Assembly: GCF_000721235.1 (NCBI RefSeq) | Contig: NZ_JOFH01000003.1 | Location: 186,001-250,000 of the forward strand | Reading direction: 5' to 3' | DNA from: Streptomyces olivaceus | GTDB taxonomy: Bacteria > Actinomycetota > Actinomycetes > Streptomycetales > Streptomycetaceae | DNA: 64,000 nucleotides | Part shown: in pieces, positions 16,915 through 25,625 of the stretch | Layout of the letters: each line of letters opens with the position of its first letter | Numbering within the stretch: position 1 is the first letter of the stretch | Made by a program: the position numbers and the translations under genes | Notes under the pieces: generated by a model | The model's database searches: none | What the model saw: only the letters and a program-made list of their open reading frames with translations | Told to the model about the DNA's origin: nothing

Positions 16915-16967
16915 CCCGGGAAGCCGGACATCTTCTGTCACCTATTCCGCGTGTCCGGTTTTCCGGG
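16915..16967 (-). terminator. large inverted repeat downstream of the mycothiol operon
   Basis: CCCGGGAAGCCGGACA pairs with TGTCCGGTTTTCCGGG (14 of 16 positions) across a 21-base loop. It lies downstream of the MBL gene stop on the minus strand and could end that operon's transcript. It lacks a T-run, as is usual in streptomycetes. Confidence 0.5.
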
Positions 16968-16991
16968 TGCGGCCGGTTTCGCGCGGAGGGC

Positions 16992-17031
16992 GGATCAGTG
17001 TCCGCGCGGACGGTGGATCAGTGTCCGCGCG
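16992..17031. repeat. direct repeat over the MBL gene stop codon
   Basis: Two copies of GGATCAGTGTCCGCGCG, 23 bases apart. The right copy contains the stop codon and final codons of the MBL gene; the left copy is 3' of it. Confidence 0.8.
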
Positions 17032-17647
17032 CGATCCACTCCGCCAGGTGCGGGGCCTCGGCGCCGATGGTGGTCGGATCACCGTGGCCGGTGCGGACCT
17101 CCGTCTCGGGCGGGAGCACCAGCAGCCGGTCGCGGATCGAGTCGACGATCGTCGGGAAGTCCGAGTAGGACCGTCCGGTCGCGCCGGGACCGCCCTGGAA
17201 AAGGGTGTCGCCGGTGAACACGGTGCCGAGGCCGGGGTCGTACAGGCAGACCGCGCCGGGGGCGTGCCCGGGGGTGTGCAGGACGGTCAGGTCCGCGCCG
17301 GCGGCCTCGATGACCTGGCCGTCGGCCAGCCAGGCGTCGGGGTCCCGGTCGGGGTGGGTCTGCCGCCACAGCGGCAGGTCGTCGGGGTGCAGCCAGACGA
17401 CGGCGCCGGTGCGCTCGGCGAGCGCGGGGGCGGCACCCACGTGGTCGTTGTGGGCGTGGGTGCACACGATGGCGGTCAGGCGCCGGTCGCCGACGGCCTC
17501 AGCGATCGCGTCGGCGTCGTGGGCGGCGTCGATGACGACCACCTCCTGGTCGTCGCCGACGAGCCAGACGTTGTTGTCGACATCCCAGGTGCCGCCGTCG
17601 AGGCTGAACTGCCCGGAGGTGACGAGGCGTTCGATGCGGGCGGCCAT
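17018..17647 (-). CDS. MBL-fold hydrolase of the mycothiol-formaldehyde pathway
   Basis: A 209-residue metallo-beta-lactamase-fold hydrolase. Metal ligands are visible as H64-x-H66-x-D68-H69 (THAHNDHVG), His128 and Asp147 (FTGDTLF). It is coupled to the mycothiol-dependent dehydrogenase just upstream (TGATG overlap), as in many actinobacteria. By that context it most likely hydrolyses S-formylmycothiol or a related thioester to release mycothiol. The specificity is inferred from neighbourhood, not motif. Confidence 0.87.
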   Translation of the reverse strand: MAARIERLVTSGQFSLDGGTWDVDNNVWLVGDDQEVVVIDAAHDADAIAEAVGDRRLTAIVCTHAHNDHVGAAPALAERTGAVVWLHPDDLPLWRQTHPDRDPDAWLADGQVIEAAGADLTVLHTPGHAPGAVCLYDPGLGTVFTGDTLFQGGPGATGRSYSDFPTIVDSIRDRLLVLPPETEVRTGHGDPTTIGAEAPHLAEWIARGH

Positions 17648-18735
17648 CAGAGGACCACCACCGAACGCAGCACGTCACCGGCGTGCATCCGGTCGAAGGC
17701 GTGCTCCACCTGGTCGAGCCCGACGGTCTCGGTGACGAACTTGCCGAGGTCCAGGCGGCCCTGGAGGTGGAGGTCGACGAGCATCGGGAAGTCGCGGGAG
17801 GGCAGGCAGTCGCCGTACCAGGACGACTTGAGCGAGCCGCCGCGTCCGAACACGTCGAGCAGCGGCAGTTCCAGCTTCATCTCCGGCGTGGGGACGCCGA
17901 CGAGGACGACGGTGCCGGCCAGATCGCGGGCGTAGAAGGCCTGCCGGTAGGTCTCCGGCCGGCCGACGGCCTCGATGACGACGTCGGCGCCGAAGCCGCC
18001 GGTCAGTTCGCGGATCGCCTCGACCGGGTCGGTCTCGCGGGAGTTGACGGTGTGGGTGGCGCCCATGGAGCGGGCGGTCTCCAGCTTGCGGTCGTCGATG
18101 TCGACGGCGATGACCTTCGCCGCCCCGGCCAGGTGGGAGCCGGCGATCGCCGCGTCGCCGACGCCGCCGCAGCCGATGACGGCGACGGTGTCGCCGCGGC
18201 CGACGTTGCCGGTGTTGATGGCGGCGCCGATGCCGGCCATCACCCCGCAGCCGAGGAGGCCGGCCACCTCGGCGGAGACGGCCGGGTCGACCTTGGTGCA
18301 CTGCCCGGCGGCGACCAGCGTCTTCTCGGCGAAGGCGCCGATGCCCAGGGCCGGGGAGAGCTCCTGGCCGGTCGAGGCGAGGGTCATCTTCTGCTCGGCG
18401 TTGTGGGTGTCGAAGCAGTACCAGGGCCGCCCGCGCGTACAGGCCCGGCACTTGCCGCACACGGCACGCCAGTTGAGGACGACGAAGTCGCCGGGCGCGA
18501 CGTCGGTGACGCCCGTGCCGACCGACTCCACGACGCCCGCGGCCTCGTGGCCCAGCAGGAAGGGGAAGTCGTCACTGATGCCGCCCTGCTTGTAGTGCAG
18601 GTCCGTGTGGCACACCCCGCAGGCCTGGATCTTGACCACGGCCTCGCCCGGGCCGGGATCGGGCACGACGATCGTCTCGATCCGCACCGGCTCGTCCTTG
18701 CCCGGCGCGACCACGCCGCGTACTTCCTGCGCCAT
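17647..18735 (-). CDS. mscR: S-(hydroxymethyl)mycothiol dehydrogenase (formaldehyde/S-nitrosomycothiol detoxification)
   Basis: A 362-residue zinc MDR. The catalytic zinc ligands fit Cys42 (CGVCHTD), His63-Glu64 (GHE) and Cys163. The structural zinc set is Cys93, 96, 99 and 107 ([15 protein letters not shown]). The NAD loop is GCGGVG at 188-193. The closely matched [17 protein letters not shown] and [15 protein letters not shown] blocks are characteristic of the mycothiol-dependent formaldehyde dehydrogenase family. The ATG has GGAAGGGG about ten bases upstream. It is the first gene of the two-gene detoxification operon. Confidence 0.9.
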   Translation of the reverse strand: MAQEVRGVVAPGKDEPVRIETIVVPDPGPGEAVVKIQACGVCHTDLHYKQGGISDDFPFLLGHEAAGVVESVGTGVTDVAPGDFVVLNWRAVCGKCRACTRGRPWYCFDTHNAEQKMTLASTGQELSPALGIGAFAEKTLVAAGQCTKVDPAVSAEVAGLLGCGVMAGIGAAINTGNVGRGDTVAVIGCGGVGDAAIAGSHLAGAAKVIAVDIDDRKLETARSMGATHTVNSRETDPVEAIRELTGGFGADVVIEAVGRPETYRQAFYARDLAGTVVLVGVPTPEMKLELPLLDVFGRGGSLKSSWYGDCLPSRDFPMLVDLHLQGRLDLGKFVTETVGLDQVEHAFDRMHAGDVLRSVVVL

Positions 18736-18912
18736 GCTGCTGACCCCTTCCTCGGCCGTTCAGTTCCGCCCCGACCCTACGCGGTCGTACGCGTCAAAGG
18801 GCAGGTGACGGGGCTGTTCGAAGGCCGGGAGCGGCCACGGCTCACGCCCGCGGGTCCGGCGGTGCGGCGCCCACGTAGCCTGAGTCCCTCGTCCGCGTGC
18901 CGAAGGAGCATC

Positions 18913-20667
18913 GTGACCACCGCCGATCCGCAGTCCGGTCAGCCCGCCTGGCGGCTGCTCCTGTCGTACATACGCCCGCACCGCGGCGCCCTGGCCGCGG
19001 GTGCCCTGCTCTCGCTCCTCACCGGAGCCGCGGGGCTGCTGCTGCCGCTGGTGGCGCGGGAGCTGATCGACGACCTGGCGCACGACCGGGCCATCACCGG
19101 CGCGCTGCTCGCCATGTCGGGGCTCGTGGTCGGCAACACGGCGCTGGGCGCGCTGGGTTCGTACGTGCTGCGGCGCACCGCCGAGTCGGTGGTCCTCGGG
19201 GCGCGGCGCTCGCTGTCGTCGTATCTGCTGCGCCTGCGGGTGGCGGCCGTGGACCGCACCGAGCCCGGCGATCTGATGGCCCGCATCACCTCGGACACCA
19301 CCCTGCTGCGGGAGGTGACGACCGACTCCCTGATCGGTCTGGGCACCGGCGGACTCACGCTGGTGGCGACGCTGGTGATGATGGGGGTGGTCGATCCGGT
19401 GCTCCTCGGGGTCACGCTGGCGGTGGTCGTCGGGGCGGGTACGGTGCTGGGCCTGATCGTGCCGCGCATCAACCGCGCCAGCCGGCAGGCGCAGGACGCG
19501 GTAGGGGTGATGGGGGCCGCGCTGGAGCGGACCCTCGGCGCGCTGCGCACGGTGAAGGCGTCCGGGGCGGAGCCGCGTGAGGAGCGGGCGCTGCACGAGG
19601 CGGCCGAGGAGTCGTGGCGGCAGAGCGTGCGCGCGGCCAAGTGGTCGGCCGCCGCGGGCAACACGGCCGGGCTGGCGATGCAGCTCGCGTTCATCACGGT
19701 GCTCGCGGTGGGCGGGGCGCGGGTGGCGACGGGGGCGATCGACGTGGGGACGCTGGTGGCGTTCCTGCTGTTCGTCTTCTATCTGATGGCGCCGATCCAG
19801 CAGGTGGTCGGCGCGGTCACGCAGTACCAGACGGGCCGGGCGGCACTCGCCCGGATCCAGGACGCGCTGCATCTGCCCGCGGAACCGGCCGCCCGGCCGG
19901 CCCCGCTGCCGTCACCGGGCGCGGAGCCGGCGTCGGTCGCCTTCCGGGACGTCCGCTTCCGTTACGCCGACGATCTGCCGTACATCCACCACGGGGTGAC
20001 GTTCGAGGTGCCGGCCCGCGGCATGACGGCGTTCGTCGGCCCGTCCGGCGCGGGCAAGACCACCGTCTTCTCGCTGATCGAGCGGTTCTACGACCCCGGC
20101 TCGGGGGAGATCGCGCTCGACGGCCGCAGCCTCGCGGAGTGGGAACTGCCCGCGCTGCGGGCCGCGATCGGCTACGTGGAGCAGGACGCGCCGGTGCTCT
20201 CCGGCTCCCTGCGGGACAATCTGCTGCTGGGCAACCCGCAGGCGGACGAGGCGGACGTCGCCGCCGTGCTGAAGACGACGCGGCTCGACGGGCTGGTCGC
20301 GCGGCTGCCGAACGGGCTGGAGACGCTGGTGGGGCACCGCGGCACCAAGCTGTCCGGCGGCGAGCGCCAGCGGGTCGCCGTCGCCCGTGCGCTGCTGCGC
20401 CACCCGCGTCTGCTGCTGCTCGACGAGGCGACCTCGCAGCTGGACGCGGTGAACGAGGCGGCGCTGCGCGACACCGTGGCCGAAGTCGCCCGGACGACCA
20501 CGGTGCTGGTCGTCGCCCACCGGCTGTCCACGGTCACGACGGCCGACCGGATCGTGGTGATGGACGCGGGACGCGTCCGCGCGGTGGGGACGCACCGGGA
20601 GCTGGTGACCGCGGATCCGCTGTACGCGGAGCTGGCGGCCACCCAGTTCCTGGCGGCGAGCGACTGA
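18913..20667 (+). CDS. ABC exporter, fused permease-ATPase
   Basis: A 584-residue half-transporter. Six membrane helices occupy about 20-320. The nucleotide-binding domain follows with Walker [10 protein letters not shown] (near 376-384), a Q-loop (YVEQDAPVL), signature [14 protein letters not shown] and Walker [13 protein letters not shown]. It is an exporter of the MsbA/LmrA type and would form a homodimer. The GTG start has AAGGAG five bases upstream. The substrate is unknown; the gene is divergent from the formaldehyde operon. Confidence 0.92.
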   Translation: MTTADPQSGQPAWRLLLSYIRPHRGALAAGALLSLLTGAAGLLLPLVARELIDDLAHDRAITGALLAMSGLVVGNTALGALGSYVLRRTAESVVLGARRSLSSYLLRLRVAAVDRTEPGDLMARITSDTTLLREVTTDSLIGLGTGGLTLVATLVMMGVVDPVLLGVTLAVVVGAGTVLGLIVPRINRASRQAQDAVGVMGAALERTLGALRTVKASGAEPREERALHEAAEESWRQSVRAAKWSAAAGNTAGLAMQLAFITVLAVGGARVATGAIDVGTLVAFLLFVFYLMAPIQQVVGAVTQYQTGRAALARIQDALHLPAEPAARPAPLPSPGAEPASVAFRDVRFRYADDLPYIHHGVTFEVPARGMTAFVGPSGAGKTTVFSLIERFYDPGSGEIALDGRSLAEWELPALRAAIGYVEQDAPVLSGSLRDNLLLGNPQADEADVAAVLKTTRLDGLVARLPNGLETLVGHRGTKLSGGERQRVAVARALLRHPRLLLLDEATSQLDAVNEAALRDTVAEVARTTTVLVVAHRLSTVTTADRIVVMDAGRVRAVGTHRELVTADPLYAELAATQFLAASD

Positions 20668-20675
20668 CCCGGGCG

Positions 20676-20960
20676 TCAGCCCAGGGCGGGGACCGCACCG
20701 AAGACCGGTGAGACCAGCCCGGTGACCTGCTGGAGCTGGTTGAGGTCCTGCAGCCGGTTCAACTGCTGGGAGGGCAACGGCATCTGGGCCCGGTCCTCGG
20801 CGGGCATGTCACCGACCGCGAGCGAGTCGAGGGTGTCCGTCACGCTGAGCTTCTCGGCGCCGAGCGGGCCCGCGCCCGCCGCGCTCGCCATCGGGGCGGC
20901 GAGAGCGGTGACACCGGCGGCGAGCCCGACTGCGGCGACGATACGTCGTGTTGAGATCAT
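20676..20960 (-). CDS. small secreted protein (94 aa)
   Basis: A 94-residue protein with a clear Sec signal peptide (MISTRRIVAAVGLAAGV... cleavage after ASA, about 27). The mature part is acidic in its first half and carries LNRLQDLNQLQQVTGLVSP near the C-terminus. It has no cysteine. The type is familiar from streptomycete small secreted proteins, but the role is unknown. It converges on the ABC exporter with 8 bases between stops. Confidence 0.78.
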   Translation of the reverse strand: MISTRRIVAAVGLAAGVTALAAPMASAAGAGPLGAEKLSVTDTLDSLAVGDMPAEDRAQMPLPSQQLNRLQDLNQLQQVTGLVSPVFGAVPALG

Positions 20961-21026
20961 GCCCTGCCCAACGCGGGCGGGCCGGCGGCGGACACGGCCG
21001 GCCGGGGCCGCTCACCCGTCAGGGCT

Positions 21027-21070
21027 AGGGGATGCCGTTCGGATCAGGTCGGTTCCAGGCAACGGCGCCT
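21027..21070. mobile_element. solo end of the MITE-like element
   Basis: GGGGATGCCGTTCGGATCA followed by GGTCGGTTCCAGGCAA matches the inner-to-outer sequence of the right end of the 10988-11171 element at about 36 of 41 positions. No opposite end lies within several hundred bases. It is therefore a decayed or half element, adjoining a gene relic. Confidence 0.65.
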
Positions 21071-21094
21071 TGTTGCCACGCCGTACTCCGGCCG

Positions 21095-21200
21095 GTCCGT
21101 GGTGAAACGTGGTCCCCAGGCCGAGGACGGCGCCGGTGGCCGGGTCCATGATCAGGATGCGGCGGAAGCCGGTCCCCTCGTACACGTAGGCCTCCGCGGC
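21095..21200 (-). pseudogene. 3' relic of an unknown gene
   Basis: On the minus strand one frame reads AAEAYVYEGTGFRRILIMDP and then ATGAVLGLGTTF before running into the MITE end. The composition and hydrophobic/polar pattern look like genuine protein, resembling the C-terminus of secreted proteins of the CU044_5270 type. There is no start and no upstream continuation. It appears truncated upstream as well, by the metallophosphoesterase end. Confidence 0.4.
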
Positions 21201-21221
21201 ACAGCTTCCGCTCGCTGCCGC

Positions 21222-21722
21222 TCAGCGCCGGGGCAGCCGGTGCAGAGTCACCTGCGCGAGCAGGCCGCCGGTCACCTCTGCCGTCATGTAGGTGCAGTGG
21301 GGCTGCCGGCGCCGGTCCGTCGGCGAGCCCGGGTTGAGCAGGCGCAGACCGGTGTCCGCGGTCGTGTCCCACGGGATGTGGCTGTGGCCGAAGACGAGGA
21401 CGTCGAGGTCGGGGAAGCGGGCGGCGCAGCGCCGCTCGCGCCCCTGGGCGGAACCCGTCTCGTGGACGACGCCGAAGCGCAGGCCGCCCAGGTCGGCGCG
21501 GGCCACCTCGGGCAGGCGGGCGCGCAGGGCGGGCCCGTCGTTGTTGCCGTACACCCCGACAAGGCGGCGGCTGCGGCCCTCCAGCAGGTCGAGAGTGGCG
21601 GTGTCGACCCAGTCCCCCGCGTGCAGGACGACGTCGGCGCGCGGGATCTCCGCGAGCAGCGGCGCGGGCAGTTCCTTCGCCCGCTTCGGCAGGTGGGTGT
21701 CGGACACGAGCAGCAGACGCAC
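21222..21722 (-). CDS. YfcE/MJ0936-type metallophosphoesterase
   Basis: A 166-residue calcineurin-like phosphoesterase. The five metal-binding blocks are seen in order: SDTHL (8-12), HAGDWVD, GNND, VVHETG and FGHSHIPW. Small single-domain members hydrolyse phosphodiesters or act on cyclic nucleotides; the substrate is not known. The GTG start has no strong ribosome site. It is divergent from the isochorismatase-like gene. Confidence 0.87.
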   Translation of the reverse strand: MRLLLVSDTHLPKRAKELPAPLLAEIPRADVVLHAGDWVDTATLDLLEGRSRRLVGVYGNNDGPALRARLPEVARADLGGLRFGVVHETGSAQGRERRCAARFPDLDVLVFGHSHIPWDTTADTGLRLLNPGSPTDRRRQPHCTYMTAEVTGGLLAQVTLHRLPRR

Positions 21723-21857
21723 CCCGCCAGGTTAGGGCGGGGCTCGTGCTCGCGCGAACACGCAATCACCGGGTAAAACTGTGCAGGCTTAACTGGACAG
21801 TCTTACCTGTGGAAATTAGCGTGGTGGGCACGCACCGTCCGAAAGGCACCCCTCCTC

Positions 21858-22439
21858 ATGGCCCTCACCGCCCTTGACCCCCGGACCGCCCTGGTCGTGA
21901 TCGACCTCCAGGCCGGCATCGTCTCCGCGCCCACCGAGCCGTACGGCGGCTCCGACGTCGTGGCCCGCAGCGCCGAGCTGGCGGACGCCTTCCGCGCCCG
22001 CGGCCTCCCCGTGGTCCTGGTCCGGGTCTCCTTCGCCGCGGACGGCGCCGACGCCGTGCCGGGCCGCACGGAGGCCGGCGGCGCGGGCGGGACGAGGCCG
22101 GAGGGCTGGGACGTGATCGTCGACGAACTGGCCGGCCACCCCGGCGACATCACCGTCACCAAGCGCAACTGGGGCGCCTTCCACGGCACCGGCCTCGACG
22201 TCCAGCTGCGCCGCCGCTCGGTCACCCAGATCGTGCTGACCGGCATCGCCACCAGCATCGGCGTCGAGTCCACCGCACGCGCCGCCCACGAGCACGGCTA
22301 CCACGTCACCCTCGCCACCGACGCGATGAGCGACATGAACGCCGACGCCCATCGCAACAGCGTCGAGCGGATCTTCCCGCGCCTCGGGGAGACGGGGACG
22401 ACGGCGGAGATCCTGGAACTGCTGTCCAGGACGGACTGA
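21858..22439 (+). CDS. isochorismatase-like cysteine hydrolase
   Basis: A 193-residue isochorismatase-fold protein. TALVVIDLQAGIV carries the catalytic Asp, the Lys is in TVTKRNWGAFHGTGLD, and the conserved cis-peptide turn LTGIATSIGVESTARAAHEHGY is present. The residue after TGIATSI is Gly rather than the Cys of active amidases (usual: TG-x-x-T-x-x-CV). That missing nucleophile is clear, so this may be an isochorismatase-type or inactive member, not an amidase. The GAAAGG ribosome site is 12 bases upstream. An ACAG-N6-CTGT element lies near 21797-21810. Confidence 0.83.
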   Translation: MALTALDPRTALVVIDLQAGIVSAPTEPYGGSDVVARSAELADAFRARGLPVVLVRVSFAADGADAVPGRTEAGGAGGTRPEGWDVIVDELAGHPGDITVTKRNWGAFHGTGLDVQLRRRSVTQIVLTGIATSIGVESTARAAHEHGYHVTLATDAMSDMNADAHRNSVERIFPRLGETGTTAEILELLSRTD

Positions 22440-22460
22440 GTCCGCTGTCCGCCGGGTCCA

Positions 22461-22496
22461 CCGAGTCCTCCGAGTCCTCCGAGTCCTCGGAGTTCA
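22461..22496. repeat. 9-bp tandem repeat
   Basis: Three perfect and one degenerate copies of CCGAGTCCT just after the isochorismatase-like stop codon. The array is partly self-complementary (GAGTCC with GGAGTT), so it may also act in transcript folding. Confidence 0.75.
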
Positions 22497-22541
22497 CCAC
22501 CCGCCGGGGCGGGCCGACCCGCTCCTCACCCGGGGGCTCGG

Positions 22542-22727
22542 TCAGTCCTCGCCCCGGACGATGTTCGACTCCTGGCCCGGTTGCGGCGCGCGGGGAGCGC
22601 TGCCGTCCTCGACGGCGGGTACGCAGGTGCGCATCAGGCCCCTCCCCCGCAGCCGGCGGGCCTTCGACCATCCGGTCTCCACCCGGCGGACAGCGGCTTT
22701 GCCGCTGGTGTCCGTGGTCACGAGCAT
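22542..22727 (-). CDS. putative small protein (61 aa)
   Basis: A 61-residue, basic-then-acidic protein beginning MLVTTDTSGKAAVRRVETGW. Two adjacent ATGs are possible; AAGGA lies five bases before the second, which I used. Codon bias is mildly coding. It is downstream of the PP2C/ATPase gene on the same strand but separated by 121 bases. It has no recognised domain and could be spurious. Confidence 0.4.
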   Translation of the reverse strand: MLVTTDTSGKAAVRRVETGWSKARRLRGRGLMRTCVPAVEDGSAPRAPQPGQESNIVRGED

Positions 22728-22848
22728 CATCTTCCTTCTGCTTCTGGCGCGTCGCTTCCGCGTCCGGTGCACTCGCCCGGGCGGGTCCCCGGACCGGGCT
22801 CCGTGAAACACCGGCCACGGCGGCCCACGGGCCGGACCGGGGCGCCGT

Positions 22849-25296
22849 TCACTCGCCCAGTGCGATCTCGCTCCAGACCTGCTTGCCCCCGCCGACCGGC
22901 AGCGTCCCCCACGCCGCCGACATCGCCTCGACGAGGAGGATGCCGCGCCCGCCGGTGGCCTCCCAGCCGATGCTGGTCGGTTTGGCGGGTGTACGGGGCG
23001 AGGCGTCGGCGACCGCCACGCGCAGCCGGCGGCCGATCAGGGCGAGGTCGAGGCGGACCTGGCCGTCGGTGTGCACGAGGGCGTTGGTGACGAGTTCGGA
23101 GACGATCAGGAGGACGCCGTCGGTGGTGTCGTCCGGGACGTCCCAGGAGCGCAGGGTGCGCCGGGCGAAGCGGCGGGCGTGCCGCACGGCCTCCGGCAGC
23201 CGCCACACCGACCAGCTCTCCCGCAGCGGGCGCAGGGCCATGCCGTCGTAGCGCACCAGGAGCAGGGCGACGTCGTCGCTGCGGCGGGCCTCGCCGAGCA
23301 GGGCGTCGGCGAGGAGCCCCAGGTGGGCGGGGTCGGAGCCGGTCAGCGCGTGGGCGAACCGGTCGAGGCCCGCGTCGATGTCGCTCTCCGGCGTCTCCAC
23401 CAGGCCGTCCGTGGTGAGGGCGATCAGGGTGCCGGGCCGCAGCCGCAGCGGACTCATCGGGAAGTCGGCCTGCGGCACCACGCCGAGCGGCGGGCCGCCC
23501 TCCGCCTCGGCGATCTCCGTGCTGCCGTCGGGATGGCGCAGCACCGGCGGCAGGTGCCCGGCCCGCACGCACCAGGCGGCCCCCGCCTCCATGTCGAGGT
23601 CGACGTAGACGCAGGTGGCGAAGAGGTCGGTCTCCATGTCGACCAGCAGCCGGTTGGCGTGCGAGACCACCACGTCCGGCGGGTGCCCCTCGGCCGCGTA
23701 GGCGCGCAGGGCGGTGCGCATCTGGCCCATCAGCGTGGCGGCGCCGGCGCTGTGGCCCTGGACGTCGCCGATGACGAGGGCCACGTGGTGGTCGGGCAGC
23801 GGGATCACGTCGTACCAGTCGCCGCCCAGTTCGAGTCCGGCCGTGCTGGGCAGGTAGCGGGCGACGGCGACCGCGCCGGGCAGTTCCGGCAGGCGGCGCG
23901 GCAGCAGCTGGCGCTGGAGCATGCCGACCAGTTCGTGTTCGGCGTCGAAGGCGTGGGCCCGCATCAGGGCCTGTCCGGCGAGGCCGGCGGAGGCGGTGAG
24001 CAGGGCGCGTTCGTCGGGGCCGAAGTCGTGCGGGGCGTCCCAGCCGATCAGGCAGGCGCCGGCCATGCGTCCGCCGGCGGGCAGCGGCAGCACGGCGAGC
24101 CCGCCGGGGCCCACGTCGGCGAGCGCGGGCTCCAGGTCGCCGGTGCCGGCGGGCCAGATCCGGGCGCGGCCCTCGCGCAGGGCGGCGGCGAGGGTGGGCA
24201 TGGCCCGTACCGGCGCGTCCGGCCACTCGGTGCGCCACTCCAGCCGCCACAGCTCGGGCCAGGACTCGGGGTCGGGCGGGTCGAGGACGGTGACCACGAG
24301 CCGTTCGTTCTCCAGCTCGGCCAGCGCGATCCGGTCGGCGCGCAGCGGCCTGCGCAGGGCGGCGACCACGGCCTGGCTGACGTCGCGGACGGTCCCGGCG
24401 GTAGCGAGGGCGGCGGCGAGCCGCTGGACGCGGGCGACGTCGGTGACGTCCGGGCGCAGCGTGGAGGCGTCGGCGACGGTTCCGAGCAGGCGGGTCGGCC
24501 GGCCCTCGCCGCCGGGCAGCAGGCGCCCGCTGAGCCGGAGCCACTTCGGCGGCCCGGTGGGCTGCAGTACGCGGAACTCCAGTTCGCGCTCGCCGATGGT
24601 CATGTGGTCGGCCTCGGTCACCGACATCAGTGAGGGCAGATCCTCCGGCACCGTGAGGCCGAGCAGCGTCTCGACCCGGCCGTCGAACTCGCCGGGGGCG
24701 AGGCCGAACAACCGCAGGACGCCGTCGCCGACCTCGACCCGGCCGCTGTCCATCGCGAGGGTGAAGGCAGTGGGCCGCAGTTCCCCGCCCTCGGCGGCCT
24801 CGGTGGGGACGGGGCAGGTCAGGGCCTCGGCGATCAGTTCCAGGCAGGCGCGGTCCTCGGCGCCGAAGCCGTCCGGATGCCCGGTCAGGGCGAGCAGGCA
24901 GCCACCGCCGTCCCCGCGTACCGGCAGCGCGGCGAGCGAGAGGCCGCTGGACGGCACGCGCCGCGACTCCGCCGAACCGGCGAACTCCTCAGGACCGACC
25001 CACACCGCGGCGCCGCCCCGGTGGGCGTCGGCGACCGGGGAGCCGCCGGACGCCGGATAGCTGTCACGCACGCCGTACAGGGCGCGCGGCACACCGGCCG
25101 ACTCGACCAGGCAGAGCAGGTCGCGGTGGTCGCCGGGCGTGTAGAGGGCGGCGCAGGAGGCACCCGCGAAGACCAGTGCCTGCTCCAGGACCCGGCGCGT
25201 GCGCCCCTGGCGGTCCGGTCCGGCGGCGATCGCCTTCAGGGCACCCTCGGCCCGCAGGGTCCTCGACCCGCGTTCCGCAGCACCCTCTCCGACCAC
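22849..25296 (-). CDS. PAS/GAF-linked PP2C phosphatase with RsbW-like ATPase domain
   Basis: A protein of about 815 residues. Domains in order: GAF-like (about 30-175), PAS (about 190-300), second GAF-like (320-490), SpoIIE phosphatase (510-700) and a C-terminal HATPase_c domain (705-815). PP2C motifs are GGDWYDVIPL, VIGDVQGHS, TTDGLVE and DDVALLL. The ATPase N-box is VSELVTNALVHTD and the G-box GGRGILLVEA. Such proteins both dephosphorylate anti-sigma antagonists and act as anti-sigma kinases. The start is uncertain: a GTG without a clear ribosome site. Confidence 0.88.
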   Translation of the reverse strand: MVGEGAAERGSRTLRAEGALKAIAAGPDRQGRTRRVLEQALVFAGASCAALYTPGDHRDLLCLVESAGVPRALYGVRDSYPASGGSPVADAHRGGAAVWVGPEEFAGSAESRRVPSSGLSLAALPVRGDGGGCLLALTGHPDGFGAEDRACLELIAEALTCPVPTEAAEGGELRPTAFTLAMDSGRVEVGDGVLRLFGLAPGEFDGRVETLLGLTVPEDLPSLMSVTEADHMTIGERELEFRVLQPTGPPKWLRLSGRLLPGGEGRPTRLLGTVADASTLRPDVTDVARVQRLAAALATAGTVRDVSQAVVAALRRPLRADRIALAELENERLVVTVLDPPDPESWPELWRLEWRTEWPDAPVRAMPTLAAALREGRARIWPAGTGDLEPALADVGPGGLAVLPLPAGGRMAGACLIGWDAPHDFGPDERALLTASAGLAGQALMRAHAFDAEHELVGMLQRQLLPRRLPELPGAVAVARYLPSTAGLELGGDWYDVIPLPDHHVALVIGDVQGHSAGAATLMGQMRTALRAYAAEGHPPDVVVSHANRLLVDMETDLFATCVYVDLDMEAGAAWCVRAGHLPPVLRHPDGSTEIAEAEGGPPLGVVPQADFPMSPLRLRPGTLIALTTDGLVETPESDIDAGLDRFAHALTGSDPAHLGLLADALLGEARRSDDVALLLVRYDGMALRPLRESWSVWRLPEAVRHARRFARRTLRSWDVPDDTTDGVLLIVSELVTNALVHTDGQVRLDLALIGRRLRVAVADASPRTPAKPTSIGWEATGGRGILLVEAMSAAWGTLPVGGGKQVWSEIALGE

Positions 25297-25625
25297 TTCG
25301 CCATTACAGCGCCAAAGCGACGCCCGCGCAGCCCCTGCGGAGCTGTTACCGGTGGTGCGGGGCGTGTGTACGTGCGTGGGAGCGCGCCCGCGCCCGGCCG
25401 GGACGGCACCCGGGCGGGCTGGATCCGGAGGATGCGAGGGAGGCGCCCCGCGCTGGGTGGCCCCGGGTGCGATCACCTCCGCACGAGGCCGACGGTGCGC
25501 GTGGGGAGGGAGGGGGCGTGCACCGCGGTGGCCCAGTGCTCCCGAAGGACACCGCGGCGGTCCGGTCCTCCCGCCGGAGGACCGGACCGCCGTCGAAGTG
25601 CCGGTCGATCCCGTTGGCGCCACGG
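25297..25625. other. intergenic region with strong hairpin
   Basis: No gene is seen. It holds the upstream region of the PP2C/ATPase gene and, near its right end, a strong hairpin (25555-25592) listed separately. Confidence 0.6.
25555..25592 (-). terminator. hairpin terminator of the secreted protease gene
   Basis: A 17-bp perfect stem (CGGCGGTCCGGTCCTCC and its complement) with a CGCC loop. It starts 34 bases beyond the protease stop codon on the minus strand. It lacks a T-run but is by far the strongest fold here. Confidence 0.75.
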
